Shown: one piece after another, positions 6,541 through 12,144 of the stretch
Position numbering within the stretch: position 1 is the stretch's first letter
How the letters are laid out: every line of letters begins with the position of its first letter
From: CAZPBC01 sp964584775
Lineage (GTDB): Bacteria; Chlamydiota; Chlamydiia; Chlamydiales; SLFE01
DNA: 12,144 nucleotides
Direction: 5' to 3'
Assembly (NCBI GenBank): GCA_964584775.1
Contig: CAZPBC010000056.1
Coordinates: 1-12,144 of the forward strand
The notes under the pieces: generated by a model
Told to the model about the DNA's origin: nothing
Database searches by the model: none
The model's input: only the letters and a program-made list of their open reading frames with translations
Made by a program: the position numbers and the translations under genes

Positions 6541-7685
6541 GCCGGATGAGAGTGTTGTTTCTTATTTGTTTTTTTCAGTCCCTGTCTTTTTCAGTTTGTG
6601 CTGAGACTGAAGCTGAAATTGAGCTGAGGCTTCAGGCTGAGGATGCAGCATTCGACGAGTACAATGTTTATGTGTCTGAGATGGAAAGTACATTTGCAAA
6701 AAGGATGAAAACAGAGCTTGGATTGCAATGCACTGGAGCCGGAGGCATCAAGCATGGAACGATTCAGAGTTTATATATCGACTTTAGTGCTCATCGGCGT
6801 GCAACTATTGAAGAGGCCCGAGTTTTAATGATCACAGTACTAGAGCAGTATTTGCAAACTATTCGTTCCAATGAAAAGATACAGCCCTTCCTTGAGACGA
6901 AACCCTTCCCAATGAATCAGGTAAGGGTCGGACTAAAGTTTGTTGGAAATATGGGTCCTTATTCAGATGGGTCTGTCTACTGGGTTTTTAATGCTTGCAA
7001 AGATGTTCAGACAGGGACGGGAAACACATTTTTATACCATACGAAGGATCCTTTTACTGATAGTCTGAGGAAGATCTTACAGGAGTCATACGAAGAAGCT
7101 CTACAAAAACATGCCAACTCTCCTATAAAAATTCCTGCTGCTCATGTTGTTACAGAAAAGGAACAAGAGGCTGACCAACTACTGGATCAGTTTACAGATA
7201 ACATGATTCGAAAGTACCAAATGGAGCCCTGGTCTGTCGGAGGTGAGATGACCAACCAAATTGAGGATTTGGGTGGTTATTTTGTCGTTGTCCGTCGAGG
7301 GACCCAGCAGGAAGCTCGAGTTTTAATGTTGGAGATGGCTCAGCAACTTCTCGAGACTTTTAACTCGAGTCAAAAAATCAAGCCCTATCTTGCAGAAAGC
7401 CCTTTTCCTGTCGAGCGACTCAAACTGCGACTCAACTTCAGAAAACCCTCATATGGAACCTATCGAGATGGGACCATGGAAAGCGTTGTTCTAGAGGGTG
7501 GAAAGCTCACCTACTTTCGAGAAATGCCTCAGGAAGAGCGTGAGCATTTACTATATGTTCCCGAAGTTCAAACCTATGCCACCGAGACGTATGAAGAAGC
7601 TCTAGAACGAGCAAAAACTGCTCAAGAAGCTGAACCAAAGAAGGTGGGCTTCTTTTCTAACTTACTCAAGGTAGTCGCTGGTTAA
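6537..7685 (+). CDS. Predicted exported protein with two copies of one unknown domain
   Basis: About 382 residues from the TTG start (379 from the ATG at 6546). An open frame extends upstream to 6411, but that part overlaps the preceding gene. The N-terminus looks like a signal peptide: Arg residues, a hydrophobic core (about 6-19), and a possible cleavage after VCA (about 22); a lipobox is not convincing. The mature part is a clear internal duplication, roughly 48-190 and 212-358. Matching landmarks are EARVLM (93-98 and 259-264), IQPFLETKPFP (115-125) with IKPYLAESPFP (281-291), YSDGSV (142-147) with YRDGTM (309-314), and SYEEALQ (184-190) with TYEEALE (351-357). I recall similar unknown proteins from environmental chlamydiae but can name no function. 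It overlaps the hydrolase-like gene by 4 bp, so the two are probably one operon. An envelope or secreted location is inferred from the signal peptide. Confidence 0.8.
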   Translation: MSRMRVLFLICFFQSLSFSVCAETEAEIELRLQAEDAAFDEYNVYVSEMESTFAKRMKTELGLQCTGAGGIKHGTIQSLYIDFSAHRRATIEEARVLMITVLEQYLQTIRSNEKIQPFLETKPFPMNQVRVGLKFVGNMGPYSDGSVYWVFNACKDVQTGTGNTFLYHTKDPFTDSLRKILQESYEEALQKHANSPIKIPAAHVVTEKEQEADQLLDQFTDNMIRKYQMEPWSVGGEMTNQIEDLGGYFVVVRRGTQQEARVLMLEMAQQLLETFNSSQKIKPYLAESPFPVERLKLRLNFRKPSYGTYRDGTMESVVLEGGKLTYFREMPQEEREHLLYVPEVQTYATETYEEALERAKTAQEAEPKKVGFFSNLLKVVAG

Positions 7686-7708
7686 ATCCCTCCCGCTTCG
7701 AATTCTCA

Positions 7709-9022
7709 CTATTTAGGAATCTCAAAAGAGAGATTCTTGCGTAGCAAAAATGTTCCCACGAGGTTACATACCAGGAGGGAGAGCTGGATGAGTGACATCA
7801 CAGTGAGGGCATGAATGCTATCCACAAAAGAGAAAGTGAGGAAAAAGCAGATCGAGAAAGCGAGGAAGATCGGTTTTCCAATGTTGGGGGAGAGGTACTC
7901 AGCACACTTAAGCCCTACACAGTAGTAAGAGATGACTGTAGAGTAGCCCAAAATAAAGATGAATGCGGGCATGAAAAAGTCCATATAGGGGAAGTACTGA
8001 GAAAGGGCTGTTTGGATGAGTAGAGAAGCCGGAAGGGGGCTTGTCCAAAGTCCTGTCGTGAGAATGATTAACACGCTGATCGAGCTCACCATGAAAATAT
8101 CCATGAAAAGGTCGATGAAGATGAGGGAGGACTGCTTTGCAGGGACCTCAACCGAGCTCTCGCTGTGGATCACTGCGGCGTATCCAACACCCACATCAGC
8201 AGCGTAGCACCCCGATTTGATTCCTTGAGAGATTGCAAGGAAGAGCGAGCTACCCACAAACCCACCTAGGGGGGCTGAGCCAGTGAACGCATTGCTCACG
8301 ACCATGCCAATGGCATGAGGGACTTCACTCAAATTCATGATAAAGACCCAGATCCCCATGAAGAGGAAGGTTCCCATGAATAGAGGGAGGAGGGCTGTAC
8401 AGATCGTTCCAACACGGTCCACCCCGCCGTAGCCAGCATAGATCACCAGGACTAAGAAAAAGAGGGTGCAGTAGAGGTAGTTCACGTCAAAGTTAAGAGA
8501 GATTGACTCAGAGACGATTTGGAACTGATAAATTTCGACGCCGTAGATGCAGAGGAGGAAGGCGACGAGGAGCGGTATCCACTTGTTATGGAAGGCGTGC
8601 TGAAGGAAGAACATCGGTCCCCCTTCATACTTTCCATCGGCTCCGTGGTGGCGGAAAATCATCCCGAGGTAGACCTCAGAGTACTTGATGATCATTCCAA
8701 AGATGGCCACGATCCAGATCCAAAATAGCGCGCCAGGCCCCCCAATTTGAATGGCCGTACAGACAGCAATGATGTTTCCAATTCCAATGGCTCCTCCGAC
8801 GCAGGCGAAGAAGGCTTTGATTGGATGGACTCCGTCAGCGGTTTTATGACCATGAAGGGTGTATTCGATAAAGAGCTTGACCGTCTGGGGAAACTTCCTT
8901 AACTGAACAAAGCGTGAGCTGAGTGAAAGGTAGAGTCCCAAGGCCAAAATGAGGGGGAATCCCACATAGGCCCAGAGAGTGAGGTTTACAGAGTCGAGTA
9001 AGAAAAAGAGGTTTTCAACCAT
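7709..9022 (-). CDS. Alanine/glycine:cation symporter-family transporter (AGCS, AlsT/DagA-like)
   Basis: A 437-residue inner-membrane protein with about ten or eleven hydrophobic segments, of normal family length. AGCS proteins import alanine or glycine, usually with sodium. Family features include an N-terminal helix ending in SSRFVQLRKFP (35-45), GIGNI (80-84), GGPGALFWIW (94-103), a conserved KYSEVYLGMIFRHH-type helix after it, GGPMFFLQHAF, and a C-terminal ISYYCVGLKCAEYL segment. Several usually conserved spots differ: GIGNI instead of GTGNI, YAADVG instead of the common NEAG-type motif, and QIV where QAN is common. The start has AAGGA about 10 nt upstream. It lies 39 bp after the DTW-domain gene on the same strand and converges with the duplicated-domain gene. 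Family membership is clear; the amino acid carried is not certain. Confidence 0.9.
   Translation of the reverse strand: MVENLFFLLDSVNLTLWAYVGFPLILALGLYLSLSSRFVQLRKFPQTVKLFIEYTLHGHKTADGVHPIKAFFACVGGAIGIGNIIAVCTAIQIGGPGALFWIWIVAIFGMIIKYSEVYLGMIFRHHGADGKYEGGPMFFLQHAFHNKWIPLLVAFLLCIYGVEIYQFQIVSESISLNFDVNYLYCTLFFLVLVIYAGYGGVDRVGTICTALLPLFMGTFLFMGIWVFIMNLSEVPHAIGMVVSNAFTGSAPLGGFVGSSLFLAISQGIKSGCYAADVGVGYAAVIHSESSVEVPAKQSSLIFIDLFMDIFMVSSISVLIILTTGLWTSPLPASLLIQTALSQYFPYMDFFMPAFIFILGYSTVISYYCVGLKCAEYLSPNIGKPIFLAFSICFFLTFSFVDSIHALTVMSLIQLSLLVCNLVGTFLLRKNLSFEIPK
7717..7736. terminator. Hairpin at the end of the transporter gene between convergent operons
   Basis: GAATCTC (7717-7723) and GAGATTC (7730-7736) form a perfect 7-bp stem with a 6-nt loop, extendable by two weaker pairs. 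It lies inside the last codons of the transporter gene, 32 bp past the stop of the convergent gene. Neither side has a T-run, so termination is doubtful. Confidence 0.2.
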
Positions 9023-9061
9023 GGTCGTTTCATCCTTGAATGCGATAAATTTGAAGGCATT

Positions 9062-9529
9062 CTACAGAAATTCACGATTTTTCTCTAGAAACTCCTCTTT
9101 CCAGTGGTAGTTGTCGAGGAGTCCGTGGGTCTCTTTCCTGAGGAGATGGTGGGTGATATAGAGGGCTTCGACTGTTGCGAGACCCCATTCGGGATGTTCA
9201 AGATCTTCTTGTCTGCGGGGATAAGCTGTACGAAAGTGACGGGGGAGAGAGCGGCGGATCAGCTGAGGGAAGCTCTTTTCGACTTGTTTGAGCATGACTG
9301 AGGCCAGCTTCCATGTGCCATCAATGAACAGGAGCGGGGCATCTTGATCTTGTTTGGAAAGAGGAGGAGCATCGATATCGAGCACGAGGTAATTGGTGTG
9401 AGGGGGCAGCATCTGCTTGGGATAGGTGTAGAACTGAAGGTCAGGGCGTTGCTCTAAGCCTCTTAAACTACATTTTTTAAGGTTCTCTCTACGGTGACGG
9501 TAGATGATGGTTTCGGGAAATGGGCTCAT
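9062..9529 (-). CDS. Short DTW-domain protein, likely tRNA aminocarboxypropyl (acp3U) transferase type
   Basis: A 155-residue protein carrying the DxTW hallmark as DGTWKLASVML (Asp70, Thr72, Trp73), preceded by RHRRENLKKCSLRGL (11-25) and LVLDIDAP (48-55) and followed by a conserved helical part with WGLATVEALYITHHLL. DTW proteins such as E. coli TapT (YfiP) transfer the aminocarboxypropyl group of S-adenosylmethionine to uridine in tRNA. This version is shorter than the roughly 230-residue E. coli protein and starts inside the domain: the N-terminal cysteine cluster seen in many members is absent, and an in-frame TAA lies two codons before the ATG, so no N-terminal extension is possible. The ribosome-binding site is weak. 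It heads a two-gene unit with the transporter 39 bp downstream. The reaction and tRNA target are inferred from the family. Confidence 0.8.
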   Translation of the reverse strand: MSPFPETIIYRHRRENLKKCSLRGLEQRPDLQFYTYPKQMLPPHTNYLVLDIDAPPLSKQDQDAPLLFIDGTWKLASVMLKQVEKSFPQLIRRSLPRHFRTAYPRRQEDLEHPEWGLATVEALYITHHLLRKETHGLLDNYHWKEEFLEKNREFL

Positions 9530-9586
9530 AAGTTATGATCCATAGTTTACCACACCCCTATGAAATAAATCGATGGAGGCTTACCG

Positions 9587-10033
9587 ATGAAAAAATTCTT
9601 ATCACTCTTGCTATTTGGACTCATGATTTCCTTCGCACCTGCATGGGCAGATGAAGGGGGAATTCAGTGGAGCACGAACTACCAAGAGAGCCTTACTAAA
9701 GCGCAAGCTGAATCGAAGCCGGTACTCCTCTTCTTCACAGGATCTGATTGGTGTGGATGGTGTAAGCGCCTCGAGCAGGAGGTCTTTGAAAAGCCTGATT
9801 TTGCTCAAGAGATGGGGGATAAGATGGTCTTTGTCTTTTTAGACTACCCCATGCGCTTCAAACTTGACCCAGCGACAGCTGAGCAGAATAAAAAACTCAA
9901 AGAACAATACCAAGTTTCTGGTTATCCGACTGTGGTTCTGATTAGCCCAGAAGGTGAGCAATTAGGGCGAACAGGGTACCTTCCTGGTGGGCCTCGCGCC
10001 TATTCTAGTCACCTCATGAACATGACCCACTAA
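9587..10033 (+). CDS. Periplasmic thioredoxin-like protein (CGWC active site)
   Basis: A 148-residue protein with a signal peptide: MKK, a hydrophobic core to about residue 18, and likely cleavage after AWA (19-21). The thioredoxin-fold part begins near 30 and has the redox motif DWCGWCKRL with Cys56 and Cys59, a following helix, and the cis-proline motif GYPT (Pro114). Members of this thioredoxin_7-like group reduce or rearrange disulfides of exported proteins. Chlamydial outer membranes depend on disulfide-linked proteins and Chlamydia encodes exported thioredoxin-like proteins, which fits. TGGAGG lies 7 nt before the ATG. It is divergent from the DTW gene and 7 bp before a small unknown gene on the same strand. 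Whether it acts as reductase, isomerase or oxidase cannot be told from sequence. Confidence 0.9.
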   Translation: MKKFLSLLLFGLMISFAPAWADEGGIQWSTNYQESLTKAQAESKPVLLFFTGSDWCGWCKRLEQEVFEKPDFAQEMGDKMVFVFLDYPMRFKLDPATAEQNKKLKEQYQVSGYPTVVLISPEGEQLGRTGYLPGGPRAYSSHLMNMTH

Positions 10034-10040
10034 ACTGGAT

Positions 10041-10475
10041 ATGGGGCTGCTGACCATACAATCACAAGGTCGCAAAGACATGTGTGATGTGGTCCGGCAG
10101 TCTCCCGTGCAAACCCAAGCTTCATTCGCAGAATTTTACGAATCATTAGGTAACTTGAACCTGCACTGGGCTGCCTTGTTGACACAGTGCCGTGAAAATT
10201 TTACTGATGGCGAACTCAGTACAATCCATCATGCCTATCGGTTGGGTGTGGTGGGCAAGGTGTTCAACCTCGCAATCCATCTTTCTCCTGCAAACCTACC
10301 ATCCCAGCGTTCGATTTGTCGCTACCTCGTCTCTGTTATTCTAGAGGGAACCCCTTATCGCACGGTTTACAAATTTCAATTTTCTGCAACGCCTCTTGAG
10401 TGTAGCAATGCAACAGCACGGCTTTTGCGGATTGCAGAGCTGATCTTAGTGGGGAGGAGTGATATTCAAGTTTGA
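10041..10475 (+). CDS. Small unknown protein downstream of the thioredoxin-like gene
   Basis: A 144-residue frame starting 7 bp after the thioredoxin-like gene. The first ATG (10041) has no recognisable ribosome-binding site; an in-frame ATG at 10080 has AAGG about 10 nt upstream and would give 131 residues starting MCDVVRQSPV. Composition is protein-like, with mixed hydrophobic and charged segments and four or five cysteines, no signal peptide, no membrane segment and no motif I recognise. The residues around 60-130 (CRENFTDGELSTIHHAYRLG onward) look helical. It may be co-transcribed with the thioredoxin-like gene, or be a decayed or spurious frame; no competing frame is convincing. Confidence 0.5.
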   Translation: MGLLTIQSQGRKDMCDVVRQSPVQTQASFAEFYESLGNLNLHWAALLTQCRENFTDGELSTIHHAYRLGVVGKVFNLAIHLSPANLPSQRSICRYLVSVILEGTPYRTVYKFQFSATPLECSNATARLLRIAELILVGRSDIQV

Positions 10476-10532
10476 GCGGAGGATGTTTTTGTGATCGTAC
10501 TTTGCTTTTACTTTGGTGAGGCACTGAATTTC

Positions 10533-10573
10533 TAAGAAAAACTAGAAGCAACGTCATCGTTTTCTTAACGTTG
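10533..10573. terminator. Overlapping inverted repeats in the gap between convergent genes
   Basis: The 149-bp gap 10476-10624 separates two convergent genes. It holds TAAGAAAA/TTTTCTTA (10533-10540 and 10560-10567) and CAACGT/ACGTTG (10549-10554 and 10568-10573), which overlap and cannot both form. On the minus strand the CAACGT hairpin is followed, after about 7 nt, by a short T-run, so it could be a weak terminator for the 445-residue gene. A small ATTGC-loop-GCAAT hairpin lies at 10599-10612. Nothing else is recognisable. Confidence 0.25.
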
Positions 10574-10624
10574 TAATAAATTTGAAAGTTTAGCTGTAAT
10601 TGCCAGTGCAATGTTGAGGTATCG

Positions 10625-11962
10625 TCACCTTAGATAATGATGACTGATTACTTCGTACAGTTGTTCATCTAAATTTTCAAAAAAATTATCTCGAGCTCTT
10701 AGATTTTTTTCACTTTTTTCGTATGCGGTTTCAAGGTCATCTTTTTCTGCAACTGGAACAAGATCTTCTACGCGGCGGATAGGCTTTTGCGAAGCATATT
10801 CAGTTATTCCTATATTCTCTAACCAGTTATATACCAGGATTGCCGACTTGAGTGTCACTTTAAGCCATGCAGGATTTTTTCGAACTGTAGAAAATCCTAA
10901 AGCTCGCTCTCCTTCTAGGCTCTCCGAATTCTTTTCAAGTTGACGAGTTGCTATATACATTGCCTTCTCGGCAACAAAATTTCCCGCACCCGTACCTGTG
11001 ACACTCATTGGAAATAGATCTAACAAATCGTCATAAAAGAGTTTACCCTCTTGTTTTCCTGATCTTCCTGGATAACTTCCATATCTCATATCGATTAACA
11101 CGAGAAGACCAGTTAAAAAAACTAAGTTATTTCTTGATCCCTCAACTCCAAAGATTAACGCGTTAAAGAAATCTAAAAACTTATGTAAAGCCCCTTGTCC
11201 AAGAATCTCTGCATACGGACCATCGCCTAAAGGATAGGATTTAGGAAAAGCACAATAAAGTTGTATCGTGCCGAGCTGGTTATCTGGTACAAGTCGTGGT
11301 TTAGGTGCTGCGTGAGAGAAGATTTTACTCTTAATTGCAGCAATAATTTCTTTGATACCAATAACATCATCGTAGCCTTTGTAGGGTAAGTCCCATCGCT
11401 TCACCTCTAACTCTAAATAATTTGTGATCCAATCTCGAAGTTCTTGATCAGTAATAAAGAGCCTTTCATTTTTTGTAAGCATTACTTCAACTCCAGAACG
11501 CCCAAAGGTGTACTCTCCTGGTGAAAAGCGACGACTGCAGTCTAAGCTTGTCTTAATCTTTGCAAATTTACCTGCGCAAGTCGCTAAATAAGATCCTGGA
11601 GAGTCATATTCCATTCCTGGAACGTACTCAGCCGCGTTAAGAAAATCACGAATGAAATTTCGGCATTTAGTTAGAAAAACATTTCCTTTCACGTTGCCGT
11701 CCATGCAAGTGACCGTTGTATGACGTGCGGGTGGCACGGGATCTCCGTCTCTCCAAATATATGGATCATATCCGCCTTCACGCTCTTGATATTCAGAGAA
11801 ATCCTCATCAGAGTCATACGGTTCTGAGTCTTGAATAGCTGCGGTTGGTTTTATTTTTCGAACTGCTTCATGAAAATTTCTTTCAGTTCCATCAAGTGAG
11901 ATGTGTTGGTCTCTGTAACGGATTGAAGATGACGGTAGTCCTGAAGATGATGTCGGGTCCAT
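10625..11962 (-). CDS. Unknown 445-residue protein, probably lineage-specific
   Basis: I do not recognise this protein. It has no signal peptide or clear membrane anchor. The first 15 residues are Ser-rich (MDPTSSSGLPSSSIRY), followed by a strongly acidic stretch (about 46-72, with DSDEDF). Residues 80-445 look like a folded mixed domain with a moderately hydrophobic helix near 290 (NNLVFLTGLLVLIDM), a glycine-rich turn (MSVTGTGAGNF) and a charged C-terminal helix. A Ser-rich, unstructured N-terminus without a Sec signal is compatible with type III secretion in chlamydiae, but that is only a hypothesis. AGAGGAG lies 6 nt before the ATG, so start and expression look sound. The gene is more A+T-rich than the core genes (one line counted by hand is about 32% G+C). 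It has its own promoter with a long structured leader. Confidence 0.85.
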   Translation of the reverse strand: MDPTSSSGLPSSSIRYRDQHISLDGTERNFHEAVRKIKPTAAIQDSEPYDSDEDFSEYQEREGGYDPYIWRDGDPVPPARHTTVTCMDGNVKGNVFLTKCRNFIRDFLNAAEYVPGMEYDSPGSYLATCAGKFAKIKTSLDCSRRFSPGEYTFGRSGVEVMLTKNERLFITDQELRDWITNYLELEVKRWDLPYKGYDDVIGIKEIIAAIKSKIFSHAAPKPRLVPDNQLGTIQLYCAFPKSYPLGDGPYAEILGQGALHKFLDFFNALIFGVEGSRNNLVFLTGLLVLIDMRYGSYPGRSGKQEGKLFYDDLLDLFPMSVTGTGAGNFVAEKAMYIATRQLEKNSESLEGERALGFSTVRKNPAWLKVTLKSAILVYNWLENIGITEYASQKPIRRVEDLVPVAEKDDLETAYEKSEKNLRARDNFFENLDEQLYEVISHHYLR

Positions 11963-11968
11963 ATAAAA

Positions 11969-11975
11969 CTCCTCT
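11969..11975 (-). promoter_or_regulatory. Strong Shine-Dalgarno site of the 445-residue gene
   Basis: AGAGGAG on the minus strand lies 6 nt before the ATG at 11962. It fixes the start and lies 8 nt downstream of the leader hairpin at 11984-12012. Confidence 0.75.
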
Positions 11976-11983
11976 GATCATTT

Positions 11984-12012
11984 TTCCTAAAGCAATTTAT
12001 CTTATTTAGGAA
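11984..12012. repeat. Perfect 8-bp inverted repeat just upstream of the ribosome-binding site
   Basis: TTCCTAAA (11984-11991) and TTTAGGAA (12005-12012) are perfect inverted copies around a 13-nt centre. In the minus-strand transcript they could form a hairpin 8 nt before the Shine-Dalgarno site; as DNA they could be a repressor or activator site. Confidence 0.55.
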
Positions 12013-12054
12013 TCTGGAAATGATTGTATGTTTATGGTGTAGGCTAATAGATAC

Positions 12055-12087
12055 TAGTCTTCAAGAAACACAAGAAGTGGAAGACTA
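12055..12087. repeat. Perfect 8-bp inverted repeat at the predicted transcript start
   Basis: TAGTCTTC (12055-12062) and GAAGACTA (12080-12087) are perfect inverted copies around a 17-nt centre. The right arm begins about 2 nt after the predicted start near 12089, so the repeat would form a 5'-end hairpin in the leader or an operator just downstream of the promoter. Confidence 0.55.
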
Positions 12088-12095
12088 ACTATTAA

Positions 12096-12124
12096 AGTTT
12101 AGTGCATTATTGATTGAATGTCAA
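12096..12124 (-). promoter_or_regulatory. Strong predicted sigma70-type promoter of the 445-residue gene
   Basis: On the minus strand a perfect TTGACA (12124-12119) and TAAACT (12101-12096) are separated by exactly 17 nt, the best promoter match seen in the window. Transcription would start near 12089, leaving a leader of about 127 nt before the ATG at 11962. The gap 11963-12144 contains no other gene; its last 20 bases show nothing recognisable. Confidence 0.65.
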
Positions 12125-12144
12125 AAAATTTCAGGGTCAGTTTA

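Noticed and set aside
6585..6605. Lipoprotein signal (lipobox) in the duplicated-domain protein
   Set aside because: The residues before the cysteine (FSV) do not fit the usual pattern with a small residue at -1; signal peptidase I cleavage after VCA is more likely.
10336..10611. Open frame of 91 codons on the minus strand overlapping the small orphan gene
   Set aside because: No ribosome-binding site and less protein-like composition; the plus-strand frame is longer and better placed behind the thioredoxin-like gene.
7705..12015. Shared 12-mer ATTTAGGAATCT at the transporter end and in the leader near 12004
   Set aside because: One copy is coding sequence, the other lies in an unrelated leader, and there is no further similarity; probably coincidence.
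1..12144. Search by eye for tRNA, rRNA, CRISPR arrays, insertion sequences, phage genes and riboswitch families
   Set aside because: No cloverleaf with CCA context, regularly spaced repeats, transposase motifs, terminal repeats or known riboswitch core was recognised.

Overview
The window looks like chromosome of a member of the phylum Chlamydiota, most likely an environmental (Parachlamydiales-type) relative rather than a Chlamydia species. Three things suggest this. A MsbA-type exporter directly follows accA, and a pgsA-type gene directly follows glgA; I recall both adjacencies from Chlamydia (msbA/accA near CT264-CT265, pgsA/glgA near CT797-CT798). One unknown protein also resembles, from memory, the chlamydia-restricted DUF687 family. 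Conserved genes sampled by hand are near 50% G+C, while two of the unknown genes are visibly more A+T-rich. The species assignment is inference; no rRNA or tRNA gene is present.

Layout. (1) 1-2984, minus strand: a tight envelope operon read right to left: L,D-transpeptidase, then accA (fatty acid synthesis), then an MsbA-like lipid exporter that runs off the left edge. (2) 2985-3114: a divergent intergenic region with two overlapping sigma70-like promoters, one for this operon and one for glgA. (3) 3115-5201, plus strand: glgA (glycogen synthase) and pgsA (phospholipid head-group synthase), overlapping by 4 bp. (4) 5281-7685, plus strand: two lineage-specific genes, a hydrolase-like protein and a predicted exported protein made of two copies of one domain, translationally coupled. 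(5) 7709-9529, minus strand: a DTW-domain tRNA-modification-type protein followed by an alanine/glycine:cation symporter-family transporter. (6) 9587-10475, plus strand: a periplasmic thioredoxin-like protein followed by a small unknown gene. (7) 10625-11962, minus strand: a 445-residue unknown protein, preceded by a textbook promoter and a roughly 127-nt leader containing two perfect 8-bp inverted repeats.

Together, the left half deals with building the cell envelope (peptidoglycan cross-linking, fatty acid and phospholipid synthesis, lipid A export) and glycogen storage. The right half mixes transport, RNA modification and thiol chemistry with genes that appear specific to the lineage. No mobile element, CRISPR array, phage gene or RNA gene was recognised. 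I did not find a clear new multi-gene system. The observations most worth checking are an EF-hand loop inside the MsbA-like exporter, the structured leader of the 445-residue gene, and the hydrolase-like/duplicated-domain gene pair.
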